Shown one piece after another: positions 14,641-44,005 of a DNA stretch of 64,000 nucleotides. The DNA is from Doris montereyensis (taxonomy: Eukaryota; Mollusca; Gastropoda; Nudibranchia; Dorididae). The number at the start of each line of letters is the position of its first letter. The stretch's first letter is position 1. The position numbers were made by a program, and so were the translations under genes. Location: contig JAXRKP010000927.1 in assembly GCA_037039925.1 (NCBI GenBank), positions 12,501 through 76,500 on the forward strand, in the 5' to 3' direction. The notes under the pieces were generated by a model. The model ran no database searches. It saw nothing but the letters and a program-made list of their open reading frames with translations, and was not told the origin of the DNA.

Positions 14641-14804
14641 TCAACTTTATATAACAATATGATTGTTACGCTTGAACTCATAAACTCTTACAGTGTAAGC
14701 TTTCTAAGAGGAGAGAAACACATCGAATCAATTCATTGCCCTGAAGAGTTTGAAATGTTCATAGCAGTCAGTACACATACACAAGGCATCTACCTACATC
14801 CTGT

Positions 14805-15528
14805 TAGCAGTGTCAAGCAATGTAAGCAATGTAAGCAATGTAAGTTATTGCAAGCAATGTGAGCAATGTAAGTTATTGTAAGCAATGTAAGCAATGTTAG
14901 TTATTGTAAGCAATGTAAGGTATTGTAAGCAATGTAAACAATGTAAGCAATGTAAGCAATGTAAGGTATTGTAAGCAATGTAAACAATGTAAGCAATGTA
15001 AGCAATGTTATTGTAAGCAATGTAAGCAATGTAAGCAATGTAAGTTATTGTAAGCAGTGTAAGCAATGTAAATTATTGTAGGCAATGTAAGCTATGTAAG
15101 CAATGTAAACAATGTAAGTTATTGTAAGCAATGTGAGCAATGTAAGTTATTGTAAGCAATGTGAGCAATGTAAGTTATTGTAAGCAATGTAAGCAATGTA
15201 AGCAATGCAAGTTATTGTAAGCAATGTAAGCAATGTAAGTTATTGTAAGCAATGTAAGCAATGTAGCAATGTAAGTTATTGTAAGCAATGTTATTGTAAG
15301 CAATGTAAGCAATGTAAGTTATTGTAAGCAATGTGAGCAATAAGTTATTGTAAGCAATGTGAGCAATGTAAGTTATTGTAAGCAATGTAAGCAATGTAAG
15401 CAATGTAAGTTATTGTAAGCAATGTGAGCAATGTAAGTTATTGTAAGCAATGTAAGCAGTGTAAGCAATGTAAGCAATGTAAGCAATGTACGTTATTGTA
15501 AGCAATGTAAGCAATGTAAGTTATTGTT
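14805..15528. repeat. 9-bp minisatellite (GTAAGCAAT)n with GTTATT spacers
   Basis: Units GTAAGCAAT, GTGAGCAAT and GTAAGTTATT form a higher-order pattern over ~720 bp. Each GTAAG is donor-like on the plus strand. Confidence 0.95.
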
Positions 15529-16479
15529 AAATCTCAATCGATTCCTTATGTCTGACTGGTGCCGGAACAAGGGGACAAAAAATCTGTCAGCTGGGTTGTC
15601 ACTGTGTCCATCTCTTTATGAATACGGACACCAGTTTTATCAGGAAGGTGTAACAGGATCTTGTCACTTTGTAACTTTTTGTTGTTGTCTCTCTTTTCAG
15701 TCTGAAGGTCTTGTTTACTTCTGAAAAAGCTCACACAAGAAGCTTGGAGAAAAAGACGTGGATCTCTCACAAATCAAATGTCAAAAATGCTAGTAGTAAG
15801 CTTTCCCCCGTCTTCAACCAGGTCGATTTTCAGTGTAAAGGACAGTGATGAGCTACTGAAAATCCTTAACTAAAGCAAATGCCATTGTTAAGGAAACACG
15901 AGATAAAAAGTTACAGAAAAATAAAGACTTTCACATTCAGCTCCGATAGTCTCCTAAAACCTCCGCTGAGACTGAGATTCGGTAAGCATCGCTGGCTGTT
16001 TTTCCCTCGGCGCGAGTCGTCTATGACAAGATTAACACATCGAGATAATATGAAGAAAACTGAAAAGACAAACGAGAGACCTGGCGAAGACTTGAGTGCG
16101 GTGGGAAAAGATAGCAAACAGACGAGGATCGCTGCAAAGCTCTTCTTGGTTGCTGGCATTTGTATGCCAGACAAGGGGAAATCATAGGGCATGATGCTTA
16201 TGATTAGGATGATAATAGTATAAAGGTCCTTGGTGTCTGTTTTCATCAAAATAATATTTTAACACATGTATTATGATTGGATCAGAAAGTAAAGAGACAC
16301 GTTGAACCATCGTCTGTTGACCCAAACCGGTTGCGTTGACAGTTCTCTTACTTTCTAGCCCACCCCCCATTTCACCTGTTAGAAAGGGGCGTGAGATGGC
16401 AAAGTGGTTAAGATCACCCACCCTGGATGTCCAGCTTTGAACGCTTGTTCTGTTCTAAGGAAGTACGCTGGAGTGGATT
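15529..16479. other. Unique intergenic block
   Basis: Non-repetitive; the longest open frames (around 100 codons on either strand near 15880-16250) overlap each other and show no known motif. No gene called. Confidence 0.45.
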
Positions 16480-16916
16480 TTTATTCTAGACAAAGTCACT
16501 CCAAACCCTATTCTAGACGAAGTCACTCAAAACCCTATTCTAGATGAAGTCACTCCAAACCCTATTCTACATGAAGTAACTCCAAACCCTATTCTAGACG
16601 AAATCACTCCAAACCCTATTCTAAATGAAGTAACTCCAAACCCTATTCTAGATGAAGTCACTCACAACCCTATTCTACATGAAGCAACTCCAAACCCTAT
16701 TCTAGACGAAGTCACTCCAAACCCTATTCTAGACAAAGTCACTCCAAACCCTATTCTACATTAAGTAACTCCAAACCCTATTCTAGACGAAGTCACTCAA
16801 AACCCTATTCTAAATGAAGTCACTCCAAACCCTATTCTAGACGAAATCACTCCAAACCCTATTCTAGACGAAATCACTCCAAACCCTACTCTAGATGAAG
16901 TCACTCCAAACCCCCT
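16480..16916. repeat. 27-bp minisatellite, ~16 copies
   Basis: Units CACTCCAAACCCTATTCTAG then ACGAAGT, with ATG/CAT and AGT/AAT variants. Confidence 0.95.
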
Positions 16917-16959
16917 TAGTTGTTACAGCGATGATGGGGTTGGTAACTCATGTGGTCGT

Positions 16960-17225
16960 GAGAAATGTTTTGTTTGTTTGTTTCATTGAAAGGTGTCTTG
17001 TCCATCAAAATTATGTTTTCGGGGTTATCTAATCTCAGGATGAATTAAGGGGTTTCTTTTCATTGAAATTTACCCCGTCCATATAGGATAATCGATTGAT
17101 TGATTCATCGAAATTCAACATCCACCATAAGCGGTGAATTAAGAAAGAAGAAACAGCAAGATGAACGATCAGTAAAAGAATTAAAGGAAAGAAGTAGGAC
17201 CTACCAGTAGAACCCGGCAACCACC
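16960..17225 (-). mobile_element. Repeat family 4, two overlapping partial copies
   Basis: One copy starts at (TTTG)n near 16966 and breaks at AATCTCAGGATGAATTAAGG. A second begins TTCATTGAAATTTACCCCG and ends AGTAGGACCTACCAGTAG-ACCCGGCAACCACCC. Looks like one insertion interrupted or duplicated by another. Confidence 0.65.
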
Positions 17226-17304
17226 CACACCATATATGATGAACTAAGATAAAAACATCAAGACAAAAAGATATAAAAGAGTTTACTGGTAGTAATATGA
17301 GTAA

Positions 17305-17480
17305 TAGGGAGCGTAGTTAGCTCGTTTGGTAGCACCCTTTCTTTTCATGGCGAGGCGATGGGTGCCGAGTTCGATCCCATGGTGGCCTGGGTTTTTGTAT
17401 GTTTATCCCTTGTATTTGTCTCGTTTTTGTTCATATGGGGGCTTTCATATTGTCTTATGGCATTGCCTTACTTCCGGCAT
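17305..17480 (+). mobile_element. tRNA-derived SINE family 5
   Basis: GTAGTTAGCTCGTTTGGTAG (box A), CTTTCTTTTCATGGCGAGG, GAGTTCGATCCCATGG (box B), then CTTGTATTTGTCTCG and GGGGGCTTTCATATTG. The insert between box A and B makes a functional tRNA unlikely. A 17-bp minisatellite begins soon after its end. Confidence 0.75.
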
Positions 17481-17515
17481 GCCCTTTGCCTCACTGTTCG
17501 TCTTTATCTACGTTA

Positions 17516-18148
17516 GTAATAGGAAAGAAGTACTAGTATGAAAGAAGTACTAATATGAAAGAAGTATTAATATGAAAGAAGTATTAATATGAAAGAAGTA
17601 CTAATATGAAAGAAGTATTAATATGAAAGAAGTATTAATATGAAAGAAGTACTAATATGAAAGAAGTATTAATATGAAAGAAGTATTAATATGAAAGAAG
17701 TACTAATATGAAAGAAGTACTAATATGAAAGAAGTACTAATATGAAAGAAGTACTAATATGAAAGAAGTACTAGTATGAAAGAAGTATTAATAAGAAGTA
17801 TTAATATGAAAGAAGTACTATGAAAGAACTACTAATATGAAAGAAGTACTAGTATGAAAGAAGTACTAATATATTAATATGAAAGAAGTATTAATATGAA
17901 AGAAGTACTAATATGAAAGAAGTATTAATATGACAGAAGTACTAATATGAAAGAAGTATTAATATGAAAGAAGTACTAATATGAAAGAAGTACTAATATG
18001 AAAGAAGTATTAATATGAAAGAAGTACTAATATGAAAGAAGTACTAATATGAAAGAAGTACTAATATGAAAGAATTACTAATATGTGAAAGAACTACTAA
18101 TATGAAAGAAGTACTAATATGAAAGAAGTACTAATATGAAAGAAGTAT
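17516..18148. repeat. 17-bp minisatellite, ~37 copies
   Basis: Units ATGAAAGAAGTACTAAT or ATGAAAGAAGTATTAAT; the C/T variants are interspersed. Starts just after SINE family 5. Confidence 0.95.
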
Positions 18149-19624
18149 GTAGGACCTACAAGAAAATCGTTCCCATTCTCAATACAAACAACACTAAACA
18201 ATTCAACTAATAATATCAATATAAACACAATTGTGCTGCTGATGAACGTTTAATAAACTTGAAAACTGAGCAAGTAAACAACATATGAAGAAACAAAACA
18301 AAAAGAGTAAATAACTGCAAGCAGTCATTGTATAACAAAGTCCTTGGACTAGAAGGATCACTCTAATAGAAATACATCTGGGCGGCTTATGTCACAATTA
18401 TGGTTTGGATTCTATCACACGTTTGAGAATGTAGAAATTTCAATGTGGATCACATACAAGTTTCTCGTTTGAAAAACATTAAAAAAAACCAATGCAAATC
18501 AGCTGCATTTCATATCAAAGTGTCAAAAAGCAAATAGAAAATCAATTCATCGAATTCATCGGTTGACTGGCATTGTCGAGATGTGACAAAAAGGTGTACA
18601 AAAATCAAGCATGGCAACAACCACTGTTGATAACAAATAATATGGTAGTCATGGAAACCCTGAGAATAAGAACTGTAAATCATTGATAAACAAACATTCT
18701 AAAGCATGAATTTATGAGTAATAAGGCAATAATTATAACACATTCATAGGATGTGCTTCAAATAGAAATCATTGTTGTGAAACTTGTGTATTGAATTATT
18801 CATTCACATAGGCATTCTTCAATTATGAAAAATATGTGTCAGATTAAGTGGGCCAAGTCTTCTGCATGAACATTTGTCAGTGGCAGTGCATGGGGGTGTG
18901 GTTTGATTTGTACTCAAATATCACTGGGATGTCTTTTACATTTAGAGTAGCTTATCAAGTTATCTAAAGGCCTGTCTTTCAAAGTATTTGGTGGATTTTT
19001 ACAACCATGGGATAAATATTGTAAGAATGTTAGTAAGTTAAGAATTCAAAAGAAAAACTTTTCAACCATGGGGAACTGCTAGTGTATCGAGTCATTTGTA
19101 GACATGCATAATATTACCATTGTCCAACTATGAGAAAAGATATATTGCTCAAAGCTGTACAGACAATCTTCAATCCTATTTTTACGACCAAACAAAATGT
19201 ATGTAGGAGGTGAAGTATCATGCTATTTAGTTACGTGTAAGAAATAACAAAAGGAATGTTAGTAATAACTCTCAAAAAGTTACTCAACACAATATGTATA
19301 AAACAAATGAAAAAAAAACCCAACTAATGAGCATGTCCTAAGATGCTCAAACAAATGGAAAAAAACCTCAACTAATGAGCATGTCAAAAAGATGCTCAAA
19401 CAATTGGAAAGGAAAAAAAGGAGACCAACATCACAACTTCGTTGAAATCAAACCATTGAGGGAAATCATCCCTGTGATTAGTACAAGTTAATTGTCAAGA
19501 CAATCTTTGTCAAGTCAATGCCAACAACACAAACTTGGAAACTCATTGTTATGCAATATCGGCATCTGCTGGATGCAAAAACTTCAATACCCGAGAGGAA
19601 AAAATCATTGTTCAAATAATCCCA
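18149..19624. other. AT-rich unique intergenic block
   Basis: No repeats and no supported coding frames. Confidence 0.5.
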
Positions 19625-20305
19625 GAAAGGGCGTGTATGTGACATCTTGTACTAAAGATGAGCACATTCAAGTGGAGTCTTTCACTAAAGGTGAGCCCAT
19701 TCAAGTGACGTCTTTTGCTAAAGATGAGCACATTCAAGTGACGTCTTTTGCTAAAGATGAGTACATTCAAGGACGTCTTTTGCTAAAGATGAGCACATTC
19801 AAGTGACGTCTTTTGCTAAAGATGAGTACATTCAAGTGACGTCTTTTGCTAAAGATGAGTACATTCAAGTGACGTCTTTTGCTAAAGATGAGCACATTCA
19901 AGTGACATCTTTTGCTAAAGATGAGCACATTCAAGTGACGTCTTTCGCTAAAGATAAGCACATTCAAGTGGTGTCTTTCGCTAAAGATAAGCACATTCAA
20001 GTGGTGTCTTTCACTAAAGATCAGCACATTCAAGTGATGTCTTTCACTAAAGATCAGCACATTCAAGTGATGTCTTTTGCTAAAGATAAGCACATTCAAG
20101 TGGTGTCTTTCCCTAAAGATCAGCACATTCAAGTGGTGTCTTTCACTAAAGATCAGCACATTCAAGTGATGTCTTTCACTAAAGATCAGCACGTTCAAGT
20201 GATGTCTTTCACCAAAAATAAGCACATTCAAGTGATGTCTTTCACCAAAAATAAGCACATTCAAGTGATGTCTTTCACCAAAAATAAGCACATGCAAGGA
20301 TGTCT
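19625..20305. repeat. 33-bp minisatellite (coding-phase block)
   Basis: Units GTGACGTCTTTTGCTAAAGA then TGAGCACATTCAA. The 33-bp period keeps both strands open (TSFAKDEHIQV; NVLIFSERHHL) but nothing conserved is encoded. Early units carry TGACGTC, later ones TGATGTC. Confidence 0.94.
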
Positions 20306-21560
20306 TTCACCAAAATAAGCACATTCAAGTGATGTCTTTCACCGAGATGAGCACATTCAAGTGATGTCTTTCACTAAGATGAGTACATTCAAGTGGTCTT
20401 TCACTAAGATGAGTACATTCAAGTGATGTCTTTCATAAAAAATGAGCACGTTCAAGTGATGTCTTTCATAAAAAATAAGCATGTTCAAGTGATGTCTTTC
20501 ATAAAAATAAACACATTCAAGTGATGTCTTTCACCAAGATGAGTACATTCAAGTGATGTCTTTCACCAAAAATAAGCACATTCAAGTGATGTCTTTCACC
20601 AAGATGAGTACATTCAAGTGATATCTTTCATCAAAATGAGTACATTCAAGTGATGTCTTTCACCAAGATGAGTACATTCAAGTGATGTCTTTCATCAAAA
20701 TGAGTACATTCAAATGATATCTTTCACCAAGATGAGTACATTCAAGTGATGTCTTTCATCAAAATGAGTACATTCAAGTGATGTCTTTCACAAAGATGAG
20801 CACATTCAAGTGATGTCTTTCATCAAGATGAGTACATTCAAGTGATCTCTTTCATCAAAATTAGTACATTCAAGTGATGTCTTTCACCAAGATGAGTACA
20901 TTCAAGTGAAGTCTTTCATCAAGATGAGTACATTCAAGTGATATCTTTCACCAAGATGAGTACATTCAAGTGATATCTTTCACCAAGATGAGTACATTCA
21001 AGTGATGTCTTTCATCAAAATGAGTACATTCAAGTGATGTCTTTCACAAAGGTGAGTACATTCAAATGATGTCTTTCAACAAGATGAGTACATTCAAGTG
21101 ATATCTTTCATCAAAATGAGTACATTCAAGTGATGTCTTTCACAAAGATGAGTACATTCAAGTGATGTCTTTCACCAAGATGAGTACATTCAAGTGATGT
21201 CTTTCACCAAGATGAGTACATTCAAGTGATGTCTTTCATCAAGATGAGTACATTCAAGTGATGTCTTTCATCAAGATGAGTACATTCAAGTGATCTCTTT
21301 CATCAAAATGAGTACATTCAAGTGATGTCTTTCATCAAGATGAGTACATTCAAGTGATGTTTTTCATCAAGATGAGTACATTCAAGTGATGTCTTTCACA
21401 AAGATGAGTACATTCAAGTGATCTCTTTCATCAAAATGAGTACATTCAAGTGATGTCTTTCACCTAGATGAGTACATTCAAGTGATGTCTTTCATCAAGA
21501 TGAGTACATTCAAGTGATGTTTTTCACCAAGATGAGTACATTCAAGTGATGTCTTTCACA
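20306..21560. repeat. 32-bp minisatellite, continuation with one base lost per unit
   Basis: Units GTGATGTCTTTCACCAAGAT then GAGTACATTCAA, ~38 copies, one base shorter than the adjoining 33-bp block, so frames close at each unit. Confidence 0.94.
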
Positions 21561-24500
21561 ACTGTAAGCAAAACTAAGAACAAACAAACTTACAAAATGG
21601 TTAAGATTAGTAAAGAAAACATCGTTTCTTGATAAAGTCATGCGTTTGCACTCTTTTGACTTTGAAGGTTGTAACTAGAAAACTATTTTTTCAAATAATA
21701 TTAACAAATTTCAAACACAAGATTTTAGAAAAGTTCAATTAACAATAAATTTTCAACCAACTCTTCTAAAAATTGGGCATATTCAGGCTTGATGGTTGAC
21801 ATTTATGTACTAATACTAAAACAAAGGAAGCATAAGAAAAATTAATAATTTAACCCCAACTGTATGAAGATCAAAAATAAAATACTTAAAAATCTTAAAA
21901 ACCCTCCCTAAGACAAACATGGGATTATTCAAGGTAAAGGAAGCTGAACATGTTACAAAACCTGACCTAGGTGAATATATAAAAATAGTACTATTAAAAG
22001 AAAATGGGTTGTATCAACAACAGTATTCCTAAAATACCAATGCTGTTACTGTTACCACTAACATCATACTAATACCAGTATTTTTTTCGCTACTACCACT
22101 AATATAAAAATGACTACTTTTTCCATTTCCCAGCGCTCTTGCAAGAAAGATTGGACTATCTGGACATAACACAATATCTGTCTGGAGTACAGATAAATTC
22201 GACCGTAAGAAGAAATTATACCCTCTCCACCCACTATCAACCTAAATAAAACAGAACAGAGACAAAGGCCAATCCAAATGTATTGGAAAGGCACAGGGGT
22301 GTCTTCTGTCCCTCATAGCCTTAATCCTGTGCAGTCAACCCTTCTCCCGAATAAGAAAATGTGGAAACTGTTGAGAGAAAAATTAAAAACGCAAAAGCAA
22401 AAACAAAAGGGAGAAATTAACACATGAATGAAAAACTCCCAGATCAAAATTACGTCATAAATAAAAAACACTATGTAAAAGAAAGCTGTTTGAAAACCAA
22501 ATCAAAATGTTTTAACAGATGACATAAAATGGAAAATGAGCATGAAAAGCTTCATGAAAAATTTGAAAAAGATGTCTTGTCAACATTTTGATGATTTAAA
22601 GAAAACATATGAATAAAGAAACACCATTTTGGTAATGAATGCTATAATAAAAATTCACATTCCAGCATTTAGATAAACAAGTGCTAGTACAGAGTTTTAC
22701 AGAAAAAGTAAAGTAAGGAAACTTTCATTCTTTACCTTCTTCAATCCCCTCTATTCAAGTGCCACTAGCTCTAAACACGTAGACAAGGTAAACAATCTTC
22801 TAGAGTATAAAAATTTGTTGGGGTGCAAATGATGTAAGAAAGCCATGCATTTTTTATATATCTAGTGTTTAAAGTATTTCTCTAATAAAAATCAAGGCTG
22901 CAGAGTTACTGACTATAAAACAATGAAATAAAAAGAACGGAATGGAGTTTTCTCATACAGGTCTTTCATTAAAATGTCCATGACACGTGCGATAGAAAAT
23001 TTGTCACTGAAGACTTACTGGACGTAAACCTAGAGATAAGTCCAATCAGTTTTGTTGTGACCAAAAGTCAGTACCACACTTTCTCTTTATAAGATTTTAA
23101 AATTGTTTTAAAGATGTTCGAAACGATCAAAAATTGTCATGCTTAAAAATTAGATATCAAAAGCCACTTAAGGCATACATAAAGAAAGCAACATGAGCAC
23201 TGAAATACTCATTGGGAACAAAGAACCAACCCCAAAATTATAAAAATAAATATGCATAAAAAACAGCTTGATCATTTAGAAATAGTCATTCATTAAGATA
23301 TTTCCTCTGCTTTTCAGAAATTTATCAAATTCTAAGAAATCTAGATCCAAGACCCTTACTCTCCGAGAAAATTGTTAGTAAACAAAGCATGAAAATTATG
23401 TGCAATAAAAATTAAATACTCAGCAGCAAATGAAACCGTGAAACAAAGGTATAACAGAAAACATGTCCATGAACACAGTGAAACAAAGGTATAACAGAGA
23501 ACATGTCCATGAACACAGTGAAACAAAGGTATAACAGAGAACATGTCCATGAACACAGTGAAACAAAGGTATAACAGAGAACATGTCCATGAACACAGTG
23601 AAACAAAGGTATAACAGAGAACATGTCCATGAACAATCTGAAAGTCTTTGAAGGAATATTTTTCTTTTTTTTTGGGGGGGTTCTAGCGAATACTGAAACG
23701 CAAATATTCAGAGGGGGAGGGGGTGGGGGTTCTAGCAAATACTAAACTGCAAATATTCAAACACAAACACGTGTTTACTTCTTTCAAAGAGAAAGCAGAG
23801 GAAAAATCTTTGAAATGGCGAGCTAAATAAGGGCACTTTCAGTTTGTACCTAGGCACACACAACTATTTACATATTCTGTGAACATAAAAACTTACTTAG
23901 GAGATGCAGAAGGAGCAGATGCCGAAAAACATGTCCATAATTATTTCAATCAAGCTAAAGGGAAAATTGTATCAAACCACTCATTGGGGGCATTGTGTGT
24001 TCTTTTGTATGTATGTGTGTGTGTGTGTGTGGTGGGGGGGGGGGAAGAGAACATAGAACGCTGCAATGAGTCAAAATATACCAATAGAAGAGCAAACAAA
24101 TATTCGAACCAAAAACAAAATATGCGGTTATGTGAGGATCCTGAATTAAAGTTATAATGATAAAATAGCTTGTACAATTCGGAGACCGAGAGAGATGGAA
24201 AGTTATGAGGAGAAATGGAGTAAGCTACAGCAGCATTCTAAACAAAATAGCATCAAGAAAAGCATTCAAAAGCAGTCTGTCTGATGTCAATTATAAAGAA
24301 TAACAATATCATTACACTAGGTACCCAAAATGTATATTTGATATTTGGGATATCACAAAAAACATTTCTATTGTTGGCAAAACACAACAAGAGAGGAAAG
24401 GAAGAGAAGGAGATGGGGAAGGGGGGGGAGTGAAGAATACTGGATGAGTTTTAACTTTGTGGAAACACTTGATCTGTTAAAACGTCATTGGAGGAAATAA

Positions 24501-25500
24501 ACAAGTTTTCACAAGGCAAAAAATGAATTGGTTTTTGTCGGTAATTAGTGAGTAATTCTCTAAATAATATAAGAAATAGTAGAATATTGAGCACATCTAT
24601 TAGAAAGTAATTTACAAAAAAATTGATCACTCCATGTTAGAATCAATTAGACAGAATTAAATACGATTATAATGTCGTATGGATGAATTGATTCAAAAAG
24701 TCTCTGGAGGGATTCATTTGATTAATGGAAAGAAGATAAAAGATTTAAAGAACATCATTGCATTCTGGGTTTCTCAAAGTCTTAAGTTGGCAGAATATTA
24801 CAAAACATATGCTTAATTTAGCAATGAAACTGGGATGTTTATGGTAGATATATAAATTTATATAAAGTTAAAATGAATAAAATTCCGACACAACTCGACA
24901 CAAATTCAGGAGGAAACGATACTCTTTTTTCAGATATCCATGAAAACAAACATCTATTAAAAACAAAAACAAATGGATAGAGCACACACTCATCCACACA
25001 TTGGCTAGAAAAGCGATAAAACTTTTGTAGCTTACACTGAGAAAAGCCCCAAAATAGGGTTGAAAGCTATCCCAGGTTTCATCATGATGAAAAAAAAATC
25101 TTATTCAAGGGACAGTATCCATTTAACAGGCAGCATTTTAAGTCAAGCTTTCCTCCTCACAAATCAAACTACATACCATGTCACACAACCTTCATTCTCT
25201 TTTTCCAAAGAAATCTAACAACCAGTCAATATGAAAGACGTAAATAATCTAAAAACAATAGGACATAAAAAGTTGAATATGTAAACAAGATCAAATGCTT
25301 CTCTTTCCTTTCTTTCTTGTCATTCATTTCATATTCAATAAGAAAAGAGAAAAACATGGCATGGCACATAAAAGCAAATGCCAAGAAACTTCAAAGGAAA
25401 AATACTGATACAAATACAAATCATGTACCAAGACAATCACCATTCAAAAATATCAAAATTCCTTATGGTAAATGCCGGGAAAAGATAATCTCATGTCCTC
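21561..25500. other. AT-rich region immediately 3' of CPEB
   Basis: Starts at the CPEB stop codon and is largely single-copy and AT-rich, with only the 40-bp array inside. The proximal part is expected to hold the CPEB 3'UTR; no polyadenylation site could be assigned with confidence. Confidence 0.45.
23437..23638. repeat. 40-bp minisatellite, 5 copies
   Basis: Units GTGAAACAAAGGTATAACAG and AGAACATGTCCATGAACACA, near perfect; downstream of CPEB. Confidence 0.95.
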
Positions 25501-41519
<16,019 letters not shown>

Positions 41520-42419
41520 TGTAGCAGACGAGATTTAGGATGACTTAGGCCTAATATAGCCTTCTTTTTCTTTTGTTTTCTTAAATTTTAATTCAAAACG
41601 CTTATCTTTCATTAAGTCAATAATTTTTATTCACAAGTACGGCATTACACTTGTTCGTCTTTGGCAACAGGATAAGGTATTTCCATTCACAAATGAGTCA
41701 CGAATTTTGATTTCGCGAGTCGTTAGTCTTTCTGAGCCAAAGGGACAACTACTTTTTACAATGTCGAGAAAACATAATTTATAGACTATCAACTTATTTC
41801 ACGTCAAATGGTGTACTCACCAATACGTCAGATATATGACACACATGTGCTGTTTTACGATGGGAGAGCGAATCCAGAGTGCCGTGTGTTGAGTGGGTCA
41901 ATATTTCCAAACCTTCTTCAAGCCCACGTGAACATCGTGTAGATCTAGAAGTAAAACATTACATTGGCCTTATGACTTGTCCACTGCTCTGTCGTCTGTA
42001 CATTTGAAAGTTCGCCTTGAATTGGCGCTCCTCCTCCATTGAGCTTGTGGGGTCACCTAAGACTAAGGGCCTCGAGTGTTGGTTGATGACAGCTGGTGTG
42101 CTTCCGTTGTGACTCGTGAGCAGACGTGATCTTTCTCAAGTCACCGCTCGTAAGGATGTAAGCAAGGCGAGGAGAGACAGATGAGGGGCGGGGGTGGTGG
42201 GGGGGTAAGGTGAGGAGTGTAAATGAGAATCTGCAGTATTCTTTATGCCGTAGGTCTACTAAATTGTGAAATGACGTGGTCGCAAATGTTAATGATTTTG
42301 TACCATTTTGTTGTGATTTGTTTGTTGCATCGATATTTACCACGTTCAACCATATTTATTATGATGTGAACTGGGTGAATTAAGATTTTTAATCCATTTC
42401 ATTTAGTCATATCCAACTA
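41520..42419. other. CPEB 5' flank: 5'UTR and presumed promoter
   Basis: Sequence upstream of the CPEB start on the minus strand. It contains a cluster of overlapping AGATCTAG palindromic words just inside intron 1 (41375-41435), but no TATA box or initiator was identified with confidence. A diverged fragment of repeat family 4 lies at about 42325-42383. Confidence 0.4.
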
Positions 42420-42580
42420 AAGGTGATCTAGGGGTATTTGGTAGGTTTTAATTTGCCTGGATTGCCCTGTAAACATCAAGGATCTTTACGTGCGCTGAGT
42501 GTTGTGATCTGCACACAGGACCTCGTTTTTATCGCCCGTCTCCGATGGGACTAATTAGGTGTCGATCCACCTACCTAGAC
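42420..42580 (-). mobile_element. SINE family 1, middle fragment
   Basis: GATTGCCCTGTAAACATCAAG, TTGTGATCTGCACACAGG and GTCTCCGATGGGACTAA, then GATCCACCTACCTAGAC: family 1 body in reverse orientation without a clean head. Confidence 0.7.
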
Positions 42581-42837
42581 AACCGTTGTTGTCTCTTGGT
42601 TGAAGTATTGTGTTTATAGGTTTTGTTATTGTTTGTTATTGTTTTATTTTTGATAAAAAAATTTTATGTTGCTTCAAGTTGGTGGGTGGGGTGAGGGTTA
42701 AGGTTGAGTATGGTGTAGTGGAGCGCGGGGGGAGGAGCAGTGGATACACGTAGATTTTGTTGTAGAGTTTGTTTCGTTTTTGCTCTGGGTTAGGCTTCAG
42801 AGGGGCTGGGGGTGTTATTTTTTCCTTCCCTCCTTTT

Positions 42838-42985
42838 CTTCATGAGACGCTCAGTTGTCCAGAGGCAATGTGTCAGCCTTTCAACCAAAAGGTCATGGGT
42901 TCAACTAGTTTACGCGCAGGTAGATTTAAAAGTTTTCTCGATATTTTTCGAATGAAACCTAGATCTAGCTTCCTGGTCTAGGTAG
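42838..42985 (+). mobile_element. SINE family 1, 5' head fragment
   Basis: CTCAGTTGTCCAGAGGCAAT, CAACCAAAAGGTCATGGG and GGTCTAGGTAGCAG represent the tRNA-like head and first body segment; it stops near 42990. Confidence 0.65.
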
Positions 42986-43661
42986 CAGCACATAGAGTGG
43001 TGTCGGATTTGGGGTATGCAGGCAATATTTCTTTGATATCATAACCATATAGACACTTAGAGTTTTTTATAATAATACTACATGGGAAAGAATTTAACTC
43101 TTTTTAATTTGAGTCATACTTCAGGAAAAGGTAATGACTTCTTTTCAGGTTGAAAATGAGCCTTCGGCGGGTGTAAAGCGGAAATAGGGTGACCCCCGAT
43201 AAAAATAGACTACATCGTCACTACCAAGACGGCAGAGTGCAGAGCTATTTTCTATCTTGGGTAACTAACTCTTCTAACTGGTTTATTTTCTTGGCTTTCA
43301 TTGGTTGACATCCATAAAGCGATCTTGGGACTTGCCTCAAAACCGCCATTAGATGCACTGTTTAGGTTCCCAACTAGACATAATATGTCATTCAATGAGA
43401 TGGTTTCATTTATTCAGAATGAGGCTCTGCCGGGATTATCAGTTCGGACAATTCAATTATAGGATGAGATACCTATATTATTATATTCCTTTCAAGATCT
43501 CGATTTCTTAATTAGGTTTTGTTTCTAAAATGCTAGGGTGGCGACATAAGTATGGTGTTGTAGATGTACATGGACCGGTTTGGAACATGTCTGTCCGTCC
43601 GCTCAAGAGCAAAATGAATCTCAGATTCGTGTGGTATTCAACATCTTCAATTGTTTCATGG

Positions 43662-43790
<129 letters not shown>

Positions 43791-43794
43791 TGCC

Positions 43795-44005
43795 TATTGC
43801 CAGGTAGGTGTATAGACACCTAATCCCATCGGAGACAGATCATAATTATGAAGGTCACGTGAGTAGATCACAACACTCTGTGCTCGTTAACAAGATCAGT
43901 TGGTTGTTTACAGGGCAACCCAGACAAAATTAAAAGGGAAATCCTACTAAATCCCACGAGATCAGCGTAGTTGTGGATGTAAATCAAATCAAATCAAATC
44001 GAATC
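43795..44005 (+). mobile_element. SINE family 1, 3' half beside GA/CAGA microsatellite
   Basis: CTAATCCCATCGGAGACAG, TTTACAGGGCAACCCAG and a (AAATC)n tail. The 5' half is replaced by a (GA)n(CAGA)n tract ending at about 43790. Confidence 0.72.

Noticed and set aside
15879..16249. Overlapping ~100-codon frames on both strands in unique DNA
   Set aside because: No domain, no splice or start context, and overlapping frames on opposite strands; insufficient to call a gene.
17305..17390. Candidate tRNA gene
   Set aside because: Has box A and box B, but the insert between them, the lack of a closing acceptor stem and a second dispersed copy with the same 3' body show it is a SINE head.
19767..20318. 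Eleven-residue repeat proteins on both strands
   Set aside because: Caused by the 33-bp period of the minisatellite; ends when the unit becomes 32 bp, with no signal peptide or flanking exon.
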